A stretch of DNA of 64,000 nt from Shewanella sp. MTB7 (GCF_027571385.1 NZ_CP085636.1:3724001-3788000), one strand, 5' to 3'; positions 15,964-25,123 are shown, numbered from the stretch's first letter. Notes: generated by a model from the letters alone, not told the origin. Made by a program: numbers and translations.

Positions 15964-18168
15964 TTAAAATGCACGTCGCTCTGCATTGATGCGGGCGGCT
16001 TCGACTTGGTCAATGGGTTCAATGCGCGTACTGCACTGCTTAAAAGCAGGTTGCCTTGAATATGGATCGAGTAAGCCAAGGGTTAAACGATTGACACAAT
16101 CATGGAAATGAAACGGAATAAACACCATGTTACGCGGCACCCGCTGGGTAAGCTGCACCATGACAACCGCATCGCCACGTCTGCTGGTTAAGCGCACATA
16201 GGTTTGATGCTTAACCCCTAAGGCCTTAGCCGCATCAGGGTTCATCTCCATGTAAGCCGTAGGACTGAACTTATTACAGTTGCCAATTTTTCCCGTGCGG
16301 GTTCGGGTATGAAAGTGCTCTACCACTCGGCCACTATTCAACCAGAAAGGATATTCTGCACAGGGCTGCTCATTGTTATTGTAAAAATGGATAGGTAGGA
16401 GGTTGGCTTTACCATTGGCGGTAGGAAAAACACCGTCACTGTAAAGTCTAACTTGACCTTTTAGCCCGATATCCCCGTCTCGGAACGGCCACTGTATCCC
16501 TTTAGCTGCTAAAATTTTAGCGTAGGTCATCCCTGAAATATCCAGATTTCTTGGCTGACCATTGGCCATCTTGCCCTTAGAAAGGTATTTCATCTCCTCA
16601 AATGCCTCTTGGGGCGATTCAGGAAAATGAACCCTCTGGCCATTATCAAAACGCTTAGCCATCTGATTAAAGATCCAAAAATCTGGCTTTGAGTTTTTAT
16701 AGGGTGGCAAGACATTACTAATAAGGTTAACCCTACGCTCAGTGTTGGTGTGAGTGCCCTCCTTTTCGGCCCACACCGAAGCTGGCAAATACACGTGAGC
16801 ATATTGATTGGTTTCAACATCTTGATAAACATCTTGAATAACCAAGAAGTCTAACTTCTCCAACGCTTTGCGAATTCGTGCCGTGTTGGGCATCGAAGTC
16901 ATGGGGTTGGTAGCGACAATCCACAGGCCTTTTATCTCGCCGGTTTCTATCGCTGGGAAGATATCCGTCTCGGCAAGACCACGTTTTTTAGGGAAAAAAT
17001 CTGCATCGATTCCCCAAAAGTCAGCGATCTCATTGCGATCGGCTTCATTCTCTAGATAGCGGTAACCTGGCAGCCCCGAACACGATGACCACTCCCGCGT
17101 CCCCATGGCATTACACTGACCCGTTATTGACAAGCTCGTTCCACCGGGCTTACCAATATTACCGGTCACCATATTGAGGTTGTTGATATTGGCAACGCCA
17201 TCAGAACCATGGGTTGACTGATTAATTCCCATGGTCCAAATACTCATGGCTGTAGGAGCTTTTGCATAAATGCGTGCCACGTTACGTATGGTATCTTCAT
17301 CAATTCCGCAGACATGCTGTGCAGACTTAGGGTTATAGTCCTGAACGAGTGCCTTTACCTCATTAAAGCCTTGGGTATGGGCATCAATGTAGGCTTGATC
17401 TTGTAAGCCTTCATTGATGATGACGTACATCATGGCGTTAATTAACACGCAATCCGTGCCCGGCGTAATAGGCAGATGAATATCGGCAAATTGCGCTAAC
17501 ATGGTCACGCGAGGATCGACCACGATTAAGGGGAAATGACGTTTTTCAAGGGCTTCTTTAAGTCGCCAATAGATAATGGGGTGTTGTTCAGGAAGGTTTG
17601 AACCAAACGCCATTAGACAGTGAGTATGTTCAAAATCATCATAACAGCCCGGTGGCCCGTCAGCCCCAAATGAGCGTTTATAGCCACTTACCGCTGATGC
17701 CATACACAAGGTCGTGTTGCCATCATAGTTATTGGTGCCTATCACACCGCGAGCCAGCTTACCTAAGGTATAAAACTCCTCAGTTAACAACTGACCTGAC
17801 GACACGATAGCAAAAGAGTCACGACCATATTGTTGTTGGATCCGCTTTATCTGAGCCGCCGTGGTATCTAAAGCATGATCCCAAGATGTAGATTTGAAAC
17901 TATCGAAATGTTTGTCTCGGATCAGTGGTTCAGTTCCTCTGCCCGGACTTTCAAATAGCTCATGCTCGAGTATTCCTTTTATGCACAACTTACCGCGGTT
18001 AACATCCGCGCCAGCATGTCCTCTTGTGGTGACGATTTTTTGTTGCTCATCTAAGCCAATCTCTATAGAGCACCCCGTAGAACAGTAATTACAAGTGGTG
18101 TATTTCCACTCTTTTACTTGCTTGCTTGGTATAACAATCGGTTTTCTTTTTTTGCGACCAAACAACAT
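15964..18168 (-). CDS. nasA: Assimilatory-type nitrate reductase, molybdopterin catalytic subunit
   Basis: 734 residues. The N-terminal 4Fe-4S site is C26-X2-C29-X3-C33-X28-C62, followed by the molybdopterin oxidoreductase domains and the C-terminal dinucleotide-binding domain (PAFKQCSTRIEPID near the end). The length, the lack of a signal peptide and segments such as WTMGINQSTHG, NMVTGNIGKPGG and GTREWSSCSGLPGYR fit cytoplasmic assimilatory reductases (NasA/NarB) rather than periplasmic NapA. It reduces nitrate to nitrite with Mo-bis-MGD. The start at 18168 has AGGTTGGGTAGAT upstream. First gene of an operon with the DmsBC-like fusion, so electrons probably come from the membrane rather than from NADH or ferredoxin. 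A sigma-54 promoter is just upstream. Confidence 0.88.
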   Translation of the reverse strand: MLFGRKKRKPIVIPSKQVKEWKYTTCNYCSTGCSIEIGLDEQQKIVTTRGHAGADVNRGKLCIKGILEHELFESPGRGTEPLIRDKHFDSFKSTSWDHALDTTAAQIKRIQQQYGRDSFAIVSSGQLLTEEFYTLGKLARGVIGTNNYDGNTTLCMASAVSGYKRSFGADGPPGCYDDFEHTHCLMAFGSNLPEQHPIIYWRLKEALEKRHFPLIVVDPRVTMLAQFADIHLPITPGTDCVLINAMMYVIINEGLQDQAYIDAHTQGFNEVKALVQDYNPKSAQHVCGIDEDTIRNVARIYAKAPTAMSIWTMGINQSTHGSDGVANINNLNMVTGNIGKPGGTSLSITGQCNAMGTREWSSCSGLPGYRYLENEADRNEIADFWGIDADFFPKKRGLAETDIFPAIETGEIKGLWIVATNPMTSMPNTARIRKALEKLDFLVIQDVYQDVETNQYAHVYLPASVWAEKEGTHTNTERRVNLISNVLPPYKNSKPDFWIFNQMAKRFDNGQRVHFPESPQEAFEEMKYLSKGKMANGQPRNLDISGMTYAKILAAKGIQWPFRDGDIGLKGQVRLYSDGVFPTANGKANLLPIHFYNNNEQPCAEYPFWLNSGRVVEHFHTRTRTGKIGNCNKFSPTAYMEMNPDAAKALGVKHQTYVRLTSRRGDAVVMVQLTQRVPRNMVFIPFHFHDCVNRLTLGLLDPYSRQPAFKQCSTRIEPIDQVEAARINAERRAF

Positions 18169-18209
18169 ATCTACCCAACCTCTAACAATTATCCCTATGT
18201 CCGTAGCAT

Positions 18210-18225
18210 TGCAGCAGTCATGCCA
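18210..18225 (-). promoter_or_regulatory. Sigma-54 (RpoN) promoter of the nasA operon
   Basis: Minus-strand TGGCATGACTGCTGCA fits TGGCACGNNNNTTGCW with two mismatches and the correct GG-GC spacing. The predicted start near 18198 gives a leader of about 30 bases to the nasA ATG. No terminator is visible in this short leader, unlike nirB. Confidence 0.7.
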
Positions 18226-18303
18226 AACATTTAGTCGTTAAAAATCAAAATGATAAATAAAATCACAGCAAAAATAATGAGCAATTTAAGTGCTATCGCC
18301 TTG

Positions 18304-18313
18304 TTTTGGTGCA
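18304..18313. promoter_or_regulatory. TGCACCA half-site upstream of the nasA promoter
   Basis: TTTTGGTGCA here reads TGCACCAAAA on the minus strand, the same decamer as at 4200-4209. It is about 80 bp upstream of the -24/-12 element. The second NtrC arm is poor, so this may be a half-site only. Confidence 0.4.
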
Positions 18314-18536
18314 AATTTACAAATAAATATAAAATTTAATTCTTTCACTGTAGTTTCAAACACTAGCCTTGAATTTTTTAACGCGTTAAGATGAATAATT
18401 GAAATAATAAGCCTGTGTCTATCATTCGAAATCCGTACAATAGATAGCTATAATTTCAAGGTGTAAAGGTTATTCAGGGTTAACCTTTATTTTAAATAAA
18501 ATCGGACTTTATTTAAAAATAAAAGGGAGTTGTTTT

Positions 18537-19562
18537 ATGGCGTATATTATTGATCCAGTATCAAGTTCCAAAATTTATCTCTATGCTCACCACAGCTTTG
18601 GACGGTTAGCTTATTCCGTTAATACATTAATCAGTCAACCTGATATCTCAAAAATCCATGCAATCATAGAGTGGAATAATGGCATTTGGTCCATTAGGGA
18701 TATCAGCACTAACGGCTGTTGGCTGAATAAGATAAAAATCTTTAGCAATAAACGATATCCTCTCAAAGCAGGGGATAAAATCAACTTTGCCTCTCTGGAT
18801 AATCAAGAGTATCGCTTAGAGAGTGTTGACGCTCCAGCCGATCTTCTTATTCCTTGCACAAGCCAAGACAGCAAGCATCTTGAGCAAGCCATCACACTTG
18901 GAGAGTATAATCTTCTCCCTCAAGAAAACCCTGAACTGGCGCTATTTCGCGACAGAAAAATGGAGACATGGAAAGTGTCATCGATTGACTGTGAAACCGA
19001 TGACAGCTGCACACTGGCAGAAGATGAAATAATCGAATTTCAACAGCAGAAGTGGCAACTACACCTTAGCCATCTGGAGCCATTAACCCAAGCGCTGCAA
19101 GCCTCACAATTAACCCTTGAAGATATCACTTTCGATTTTTATCTGAGTTTAGATGAAGAGGTATCACAACTAAAAGTGCATACCCCTGAATCAATCTTAG
19201 ATCTCCATGTACGAAGTCATCACTATTTAACCCTGAATTTAGCCAGATACCGTTCATTAAGTGCTGAACAGGGGTTAGATGAGTCAGAACAGGGCTGGGT
19301 GTATGCTGAGCAACTCGTGAAAGATCTGGGAATAGAGATCCATCATCTTAATATTCAAATCCATAGAGCCAGAAAACAGTTCAGTGACAGCATTAATGTT
19401 AATGACGCCGAATATATAATTCAAAGACAGGCAGGAAAAATTCGCTTTGGCAGCACCCATTTTAATATTTATAAGGGCCATAAACTTGAGTGTGGCTTGC
19501 ATCAAACGAATAAGCTTTCATCAGTAGATACTCAAGTGCAATATGAAACGAAACTCCAATAA
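18537..19562 (+). CDS. FHA-domain protein linked to a Ser/Thr kinase
   Basis: 341 residues. Residues about 1-100 are a forkhead-associated domain with the core residues present: G22-R23, S38-X2-H41 and N59-G60. FHA domains bind phosphothreonine peptides. The rest is not recognised; the C-terminal part (about 195-310) is alpha/beta with a possible winged-helix-like section (WVYAEQLVKDLGIEIHHLNIQIHRARK), so a regulator is conceivable. No signal peptide or membrane segment. Start ATG at 18537 has AAAGGGAG upstream. The kinase gene starts 30 bp downstream, so the two are probably co-translated partners: the kinase writes the mark, the FHA domain reads it. Confidence 0.82.
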   Translation: MAYIIDPVSSSKIYLYAHHSFGRLAYSVNTLISQPDISKIHAIIEWNNGIWSIRDISTNGCWLNKIKIFSNKRYPLKAGDKINFASLDNQEYRLESVDAPADLLIPCTSQDSKHLEQAITLGEYNLLPQENPELALFRDRKMETWKVSSIDCETDDSCTLAEDEIIEFQQQKWQLHLSHLEPLTQALQASQLTLEDITFDFYLSLDEEVSQLKVHTPESILDLHVRSHHYLTLNLARYRSLSAEQGLDESEQGWVYAEQLVKDLGIEIHHLNIQIHRARKQFSDSINVNDAEYIIQRQAGKIRFGSTHFNIYKGHKLECGLHQTNKLSSVDTQVQYETKLQ

Positions 19563-19592
19563 TCCATTGAACTATTAAGGAGTATTAATCTC

Positions 19593-22307
19593 TTGAAGCA
19601 CAACGTTCCCTCACTCCCGCCTAAACTGCCTGAATTTATCTCAGACAATTATACGCTCACCGAGATGCTCGGTGAGGGAGGCATGGGAACCGTCTACCTA
19701 GCAAAAGACACTCGGCTACACAGAACCGTCGCCATCAAGGTGCTCCATCGTGTTCCTGAGCAGCAGACACTGACATCGCCACAAATTCAAGCGTTAGATG
19801 AAGCCCGATCACTCGCTAAGGTAAATCACCCTAATATTGTTCAGATCTATGACGTGTTGGTGCACCAAGATCAAGTGGCATTGGTGATGGAGTATTTAAG
19901 CGGCAAAACACTGCAACAGTTTCAAAATGAGCAGGTAACAACTCTCATTCAAAAACTGCAGATATTGCACCAGATAAGCTTAGGTCTCGATGCTGCCCAT
20001 CACGTTGGAATTGTCCATTGCGATCTCAAAGCGTCTAACATCATTATCACAGCTCATTCTGATGACAACAGTGTAACCGCTAAGGTTGTTGATTTCGGCA
20101 TTGCCCAAACTCAACAATTGATAAGAGATACTCAAGCGCTGACTCCTACATCTACTTTAAATGAAAGCCTAGCCAGTCAAGGCAGTAAAATAGCCATGTC
20201 CCCAGAGCAACTAGCCGGTCAGCCGATAAACCACTTAAGTGATCTCTTCTCTTTTGGGCTACTAGCGTACAATTTTATCTCAGGTCATCACCCTTTCGGT
20301 ACAGGCTCTATCAATCAAATCGGTGACAGCATCATTAATCAAAATCCCCGTGATGCATCTGAGCTGATACCTAACATTCCACCAGCATTAGCAAGTTTAC
20401 TCAATCAGCTTCTGCAGAAGCAGCCAGCAGACAGAGTTCAAAGTGCCAAGCAGGTGGCTGATAAAATAAAGCAAATCATTATCGCTCTAACCCAAGAGGA
20501 GATACTACAACAACAAACTGTTGCCAATGCACCAGTATATGATTCATTAACTGCAAATAAAGAAGCGCTAAACCCGACTGGTATAGCGAATGTATTCAAT
20601 CGAGTGTCAAAGAGAGGTATCGTCTTAATCACTACATTCATCAGCGTACTGGTTATATTACTTCTGACAAGTTATCCATCACTATTAGCCTTAATGAATA
20701 CCGCACCATCGAGCGCAACGATTAAGCATCAAGTGGTAGTTATTCCTCCAACGCTTGAAAGCACGAACTTAACCGATACAGCAGAATCCAATCTTCTCAT
20801 GGCAACCATGGACGATGCCATTAGGCAGTACATCATACACAATGACGCGATGCAGTTAATCTCAAGCGCAGAGGTAGATGCCATCGAGGGTGGTATCAAT
20901 GCCATCGGCAACTATACCGGCGCGACAGATATCCTCACCAGTGAAATCAACTGCGATATCACCCGCTGCAATATTACTCTCTCACGATTGAATAAGAGCT
21001 CAAACTCTCAGCGCTGGACAGTGTCAGAGCAGGATCACTGGCCCACGATATTGCAGAACTTCTACGCCACCCACAACGATACTCAGCTGAAAGTAGCTAA
21101 GCTATTTTCGGATAACCAGCCTAGAGAACAGGTAAATCAGCAAATTAGTGAACAAGATTACCTGACTTATATTGATCTTTATTCAACAATGTTACTCGAA
21201 GGGAAAGTGACGCCAGAATTGATGCAATCTTTAGCTACATTAATTAAGAAAACCCCTTACCTCTATTCCGCCTATTCGCTATATAGAGAAAGTGCATTAA
21301 GTTTTTATACCAGTACTAATGATGAAAAGTTTTTTCACCTTTTTAAGGAGATATTAGACCAATCCCCTCCTGAATACAGATACAGTGTTGAACAGGCTAT
21401 AGATAAGTTCACTATCTATGCTTCCATCAATGAGTTCGACAAAGCCCATACCCAACTAAACATAGCGAAACAGCGTGGCGCTAATAAAGCCACTTTTATT
21501 GAATTTCAAGCCTATTTTTTCTTGGCCAGCAATCAATTAGACCTTGCCATAAGCACCTACCAAAAAGCGTTATCTCTGAGGCCAAGTACAAAACTATTAT
21601 ATAACTTAGCACTCAGTTATTGGTGGCAAAGTGATTCAAAACACACTAAAAAAACCTTAAAAACTCTACTTTCAATCAATCCAAAACACTATTTTGCCAA
21701 TCAACTACTAGCTGATATTTCACTTATCGAGGGAGACTTAGAGCAAGCAATAGCGCTTTATCGTCCCTTAGTGGCAACAAACCATCAAAGTATTGATTTC
21801 AGTAACCTTGGACTTAGTTACGCCTTATCAGGCCAATACCAACAAGCACTGCAAATGGCTCAGTTAGCGGTAGATACCAGCCCCAACCACCCAAACTGGA
21901 TATTAAACTTGGCCGATATTCAATTGATCTTAGGTAAAACAAACCAAGCCCATGTCCACTACCAACAGGTGTTGAATTTAAATCAGGGATTAGAAACTCG
22001 AAGTGCTCGGCTACAAAGAGCACAAGCTTATGTTCATATAGGAGAGCACCGAGCGGCAATTAAGGCATTAAATCAATTAAAAAAAATATCCACAAATGAT
22101 GGTGAGGTATTCTTTGTCGCTGCACTCATATACACACGAATCGGTGAACATATCTCTGCGCTATCTCAGGTCGAAGAAGCACTCAATTCCAACATAGGCG
22201 CAGCCTGGTTTAATCTGCCTTGGTTTGATTCACTCTGTGAAATACCGAAGTTCAACCAACTGCTGGAAGAAGCTGACAAGCTTGAGCGTTGCCAGCTGAA
22301 AAATTGA
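19593..22307 (+). CDS. Membrane Ser/Thr protein kinase with extracytoplasmic TPR region
   Basis: 904 residues. The Hanks-type kinase domain (about 20-295) has the glycine loop GEGGMGTVYLA (27-37), catalytic Lys49, HCDLK (142-146) with Asp144, DFG at 167-169 and SPEQ. HCD instead of HRD makes it a non-RD kinase, less likely to need activation-loop phosphorylation. One membrane segment lies at about 342-365. Outside it, a domain of about 100 residues resembles the small alpha/beta domain often found with TPR proteins, then TPR-like repeats run from about 610 to 890. The start is TTG at 19593 with AAGGAG 10 bases before. It follows the FHA gene and is convergent with an unknown gene. Confidence 0.88.
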   Translation: MKHNVPSLPPKLPEFISDNYTLTEMLGEGGMGTVYLAKDTRLHRTVAIKVLHRVPEQQTLTSPQIQALDEARSLAKVNHPNIVQIYDVLVHQDQVALVMEYLSGKTLQQFQNEQVTTLIQKLQILHQISLGLDAAHHVGIVHCDLKASNIIITAHSDDNSVTAKVVDFGIAQTQQLIRDTQALTPTSTLNESLASQGSKIAMSPEQLAGQPINHLSDLFSFGLLAYNFISGHHPFGTGSINQIGDSIINQNPRDASELIPNIPPALASLLNQLLQKQPADRVQSAKQVADKIKQIIIALTQEEILQQQTVANAPVYDSLTANKEALNPTGIANVFNRVSKRGIVLITTFISVLVILLLTSYPSLLALMNTAPSSATIKHQVVVIPPTLESTNLTDTAESNLLMATMDDAIRQYIIHNDAMQLISSAEVDAIEGGINAIGNYTGATDILTSEINCDITRCNITLSRLNKSSNSQRWTVSEQDHWPTILQNFYATHNDTQLKVAKLFSDNQPREQVNQQISEQDYLTYIDLYSTMLLEGKVTPELMQSLATLIKKTPYLYSAYSLYRESALSFYTSTNDEKFFHLFKEILDQSPPEYRYSVEQAIDKFTIYASINEFDKAHTQLNIAKQRGANKATFIEFQAYFFLASNQLDLAISTYQKALSLRPSTKLLYNLALSYWWQSDSKHTKKTLKTLLSINPKHYFANQLLADISLIEGDLEQAIALYRPLVATNHQSIDFSNLGLSYALSGQYQQALQMAQLAVDTSPNHPNWILNLADIQLILGKTNQAHVHYQQVLNLNQGLETRSARLQRAQAYVHIGEHRAAIKALNQLKKISTNDGEVFFVAALIYTRIGEHISALSQVEEALNSNIGAAWFNLPWFDSLCEIPKFNQLLEEADKLERCQLKN

Positions 22308-22323
22308 TGTGACGGCTATTAAC

Positions 22324-22923
22324 CTACCCCATAGGACGCCTCACACCAACCTGTGGATCTTGCGAGTAATGAACAGTAAATTTTCCTTGTGCATCAGTAA
22401 AAGGTGGAGTCGGTAGATCTTTTGATGCCACATATCTAAAGGAGATAGTATCTCCTGCAACCGGCGTAGCTGTCACCTGCGCAATGGTCAATATGACTTG
22501 TAGCCCATTATCCGCCACCTGACTTGTGACACGATAAGCACTGGCATTTTGTTCCTCATCAAACACGATGCCGCTTTCATAAAAACGCCAACCTGCCGTA
22601 ATGGCCTTATCACTCATCTTGCCTATGAGTACCGCCCTCTGTAGCAGCTGCAGCTCTTCACTGAGCACCACAGGATTTGTTTCGCTTGGCTTATAAGGCT
22701 CAAAACTGATGGTTAATGATGGACATGGACTCGGTATCGGAGCTAACACCCCATTATCGACTCGATAGACCTCAGTGTTCCAAGGGTAGCTCTCATCGGG
22801 TGTGATTGAAAAGTAATTAACAGCAGTACTCACGTTCATGTTATTCCCTTCGAACGCAGGTGCTGGAACAATGATCTCGACACCGTCTGCAAGTTCATTG
22901 GTCATATTCTCGGCTATGCTCAT
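22324..22923 (-). CDS. Hypothetical protein (199 aa), convergent with the kinase gene
   Basis: Not recognised with confidence. From the ATG at 22923 (MSIAENMTNEL, AAGGA nine bases upstream); an upstream ATG at 22941 is in frame. No signal peptide or membrane segment. Mostly beta-strand-like, proline-rich around 50-80 (APIPSPCPSLTISFEPYKPS), ending in SQDPQVGVRRP. The C-terminal half may be a small all-beta domain of the kind found in short hypothetical proteins of marine gamma-proteobacteria. It ends 17 bp from the kinase stop on the opposite strand. Confidence 0.6.
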   Translation of the reverse strand: MSIAENMTNELADGVEIIVPAPAFEGNNMNVSTAVNYFSITPDESYPWNTEVYRVDNGVLAPIPSPCPSLTISFEPYKPSETNPVVLSEELQLLQRAVLIGKMSDKAITAGWRFYESGIVFDEEQNASAYRVTSQVADNGLQVILTIAQVTATPVAGDTISFRYVASKDLPTPPFTDAQGKFTVHYSQDPQVGVRRPMG

Positions 22924-22999
22924 GATTAATATTCCTTCCATGTAATAAAGTATCTCTCAGGGTTTTGCTGAAATAACATTCTCATCATGATAAATACGT

Positions 23000-23247
23000 A
23001 TGACAACGCCAATTTTGCAGAGGTTACAGCAAAACAGACTCGATGACTCATACCAATAATAACCAAAGTTATTAATCGTTTACCTATCAGAGCATTTAAT
23101 TCAGCAACACAAATTAATACAGCACAAACCAAAGACTTACAAGCCCTTGCTATAGAAAATAACGTCCCTCTCGTAACAAATTGTGAATACAGGTTCCATA
23201 ATGACATTCAGGTCAAATATATATCTAAAAACAAGATAACTAATTAA
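23000..23247 (+). pseudogene. Possible frameshifted small gene
   Basis: An ORF from ATG 23000 (MTTPILQRLQQNRLDDSYQ) stops at 23057. A second reading frame, open without a start codon, continues to TAA 23245-23247 and encodes a protein-like sequence (TKDLQALAIENNVPLVTN). A terminator on the same strand follows at 23292. Together these look like one small gene of about 80 codons broken by a frameshift. The product is not recognised. The alternative is chance. Confidence 0.25.
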
Positions 23248-23291
23248 TTTAAATACAAAATGACAATAGATTTGTCTAAAGAGTGAATACT

Positions 23292-23321
23292 CGCTGTTAT
23301 ATACTGTAATACAGCGTTTTT
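23292..23321 (+). terminator. Intrinsic terminator-like hairpin
   Basis: CGCTGT and ACAGCG arms (23292-23297 and 23311-23316) with AT pairs inside, followed by TTTTTATT. It faces plus-strand transcription, although the only upstream plus-strand candidate is the broken ORF at 23000-23247. Confidence 0.5.
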
Positions 23322-23370
23322 ATTATCTTTGGTAAGCTTTTTCAACGTTAATAATACAGGGCTAACGAAC

Positions 23371-23511
23371 ATGGAAGTATGGAGTCTGAACCGTTTATAC
23401 GACTGGTTAACTGGGAAGCAAAGAGATAACGACCTTATCAAGCAACTCAACCATGCTCTGTCTGGAGATTATTACTCTCAGGATTGGTTAATCAAACTCA
23501 GAAAGCAATGA
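23371..23511 (+). CDS. Small hypothetical protein (46 aa)
   Basis: Starts at ATG 23371 (MEVWSLNRLYDWLTGKQRDN); an in-frame TTG at 23329 would extend it to 60 residues. The sequence is amphipathic and rich in Trp, Tyr and charged residues (WSLNRLYDWLTG, YYSQDWLIKLRKQ), more protein-like than most random ORFs. The ribosome site is weak. Function unknown. Confidence 0.35.
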   Translation: MEVWSLNRLYDWLTGKQRDNDLIKQLNHALSGDYYSQDWLIKLRKQ

Positions 23512-23713
23512 CGATGTTCCCCATTGCAGGGATAGAACAGCATATTTTATTCCCCATCAAAATTAGAATATGCTGTTAATAACAAGAGTGACATTCTAAT
23601 ACTTAAACACACCATAACCGACCGATACTCGCAACGTTTTACCTACATAACTCGCATTTTATAGGAGGTATGTCACTGTAAAGCTGAAAAATAAAATATC
23701 CATTTGAATTCCC

Positions 23714-23741
23714 TTGACACTACATTTGAAATCACTAAAAT
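23714..23741 (+). promoter_or_regulatory. Sigma-70 promoter of codBA
   Basis: A perfect -35 TTGACA (23714-23719), a 16-base spacer and -10 TAAAAT (23736-23741). The predicted start near 23748 coincides with the start of a foldable leader of about 100 nt. Confidence 0.65.
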
Positions 23742-23743
23742 AC

Positions 23744-23847
23744 GCGCCGTTTGCCAGAGAAGCGGTAAATCTGACCATATCAATATGGCGGGTTACAGCG
23801 CCTTTAGGCAAGCCGCACATTTTATTCATATGATGCAGGGGTAACAG
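23744..23847 (+). ncRNA. Structured 5' leader of codBA (candidate riboswitch-like element)
   Basis: Nested pairings are visible by eye. P1: GTTTGCC with GGCAAGC, with one GU pair. P2: GCGGTAA with TTACAGC, with one mismatch. P3: CCATA-TCAA-TATGG. Unpaired ATCTGA and CGGG face each other between P2 and P3. The element starts at the predicted transcript start and ends about 35 nt before the codB ATG (AGGGG ribosome site). It does not match the purine, TPP or other riboswitch classes I can recall. Ligand control by a nucleobase is inference from the downstream genes. Confidence 0.45.
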
Positions 23848-25113
23848 ATGGCAGGCGATAATAATTACAGTTTAGGGCCGGTGCCGCAATCGGCGCGTAA
23901 AGGCATTTTCTCTCTCACAATGGTGATGTTGGGATTGACCTTCTTTTCAGCAAGTATGTGGACAGGAGGCACACTCGGGGTAGGACTCTCCTTTAATGAT
24001 TTTATTCTTGCTGTACTCATTGGTAATTTAATTCTCGGTATTTACACTTCATTTCTTGGTTACATCGGCGCTCAAACTGGGCTATCGACCCATCTCCTTG
24101 CACGTTACTCTTTCGGTTTAAAAGGCTCCTGGCTTCCCTCTCTTCTCCTCGGTGGTACACAAATTGGTTGGTTCGGTGTTGGTGTTGCTATGTTTGCTAT
24201 ACCTGTCCATAAAGCGACGGGCATAGACACTAACTTCCTCATTCTTATCTCTGGTCTACTGATGACCGCCACCGTTTACTTCGGCATTGCCGCCATCATG
24301 ATCCTTTCAGCCATCGCCGTACCGGCCATCGCCCTATTTGGCGGTTTCTCAGTATTTCAAGCGGTGGACAGCATGGGAGGCATGGATAGCTTGATAGCCT
24401 TCACGCCAGAAAACCCCATGGAGTTCTCAACCGCACTGGTGTTAGTCGTCGGTTCTTTTATCTCAGCAGGCACACTGACAGCCGACTTTGTTCGATTCGG
24501 TAAGAAACCAAGAAGTGCTGTATTCGTGACTATGTTCGCCTTTTTTGTCGGCAACTCACTAATGTTTATCTTTGGTGCTGCTGGCGCTGCTGCCACTGGC
24601 CAAGCTGATATATCTGAAGTCATGATTGCACAAGGGTTGTTAATTCCAGCCATTATCATCCTAGGCTTAAATATTTGGACAACCAATGACAATGCCCTCT
24701 ACGCCTCAGGCTTAGGTTTCTCCAATATTACTGGTCTGCCGAGTAAGTACCTGTCTATTTTAAACGGTGTCATCGGTACCCTTTGTGCGCTTTGGCTATA
24801 TAATAACTTTGTTGGATGGCTCACCTTTTTATCCGCTGCGATCCCGCCTATAGGTGGGATAATCATCGCAGATTTCTTAAAGAATCGTGAAAAATACAAA
24901 GATTTTGCTAACGTTAAGTTCGACACCATTAACTGGGCTGCGATTCTAGGCGTAGCAATTGGTGTCGTTGCAGGTCATATGCTACCCGGTATTGTCCCAC
25001 TCAATGCGGTATTCGCCGGGGCGTTCAGCTTCCTAGTCATAGATACACTGATCAAACGTAATACCAACAAAACATTTGTAAAATCAACTTGTAAAAATAC
25101 AACCAATGCATAA
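23848..25113 (+). CDS. codB: Cytosine permease
   Basis: 421 residues, about 12 membrane segments, of the NCS1 family. The N-terminal [21 protein letters not shown] and the [15 protein letters not shown] loop are typical of CodB. It imports cytosine by cation symport at the inner membrane. It follows a promoter and a structured leader and is followed at once by codA, so uptake and deamination are coupled. Start ATG at 23848 with AGGGG upstream. Confidence 0.93.
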   Translation: MAGDNNYSLGPVPQSARKGIFSLTMVMLGLTFFSASMWTGGTLGVGLSFNDFILAVLIGNLILGIYTSFLGYIGAQTGLSTHLLARYSFGLKGSWLPSLLLGGTQIGWFGVGVAMFAIPVHKATGIDTNFLILISGLLMTATVYFGIAAIMILSAIAVPAIALFGGFSVFQAVDSMGGMDSLIAFTPENPMEFSTALVLVVGSFISAGTLTADFVRFGKKPRSAVFVTMFAFFVGNSLMFIFGAAGAAATGQADISEVMIAQGLLIPAIIILGLNIWTTNDNALYASGLGFSNITGLPSKYLSILNGVIGTLCALWLYNNFVGWLTFLSAAIPPIGGIIIADFLKNREKYKDFANVKFDTINWAAILGVAIGVVAGHMLPGIVPLNAVFAGAFSFLVIDTLIKRNTNKTFVKSTCKNTTNA

Positions 25114-25123
25114 GGAAAACACG

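Noticed and set aside
22926..23207. 93-residue minus-strand ORF next to the 199-aa gene
   Set aside because: Opposite-strand reading of the region with the protein-like broken plus-strand ORF; composition not protein-like and no ribosome site.
23293..23313. CTGTTATATACTGTAATACAG considered as a LexA box
   Set aside because: The CTG-N10-CAG spacing is not met; it fits better as a terminator stem.
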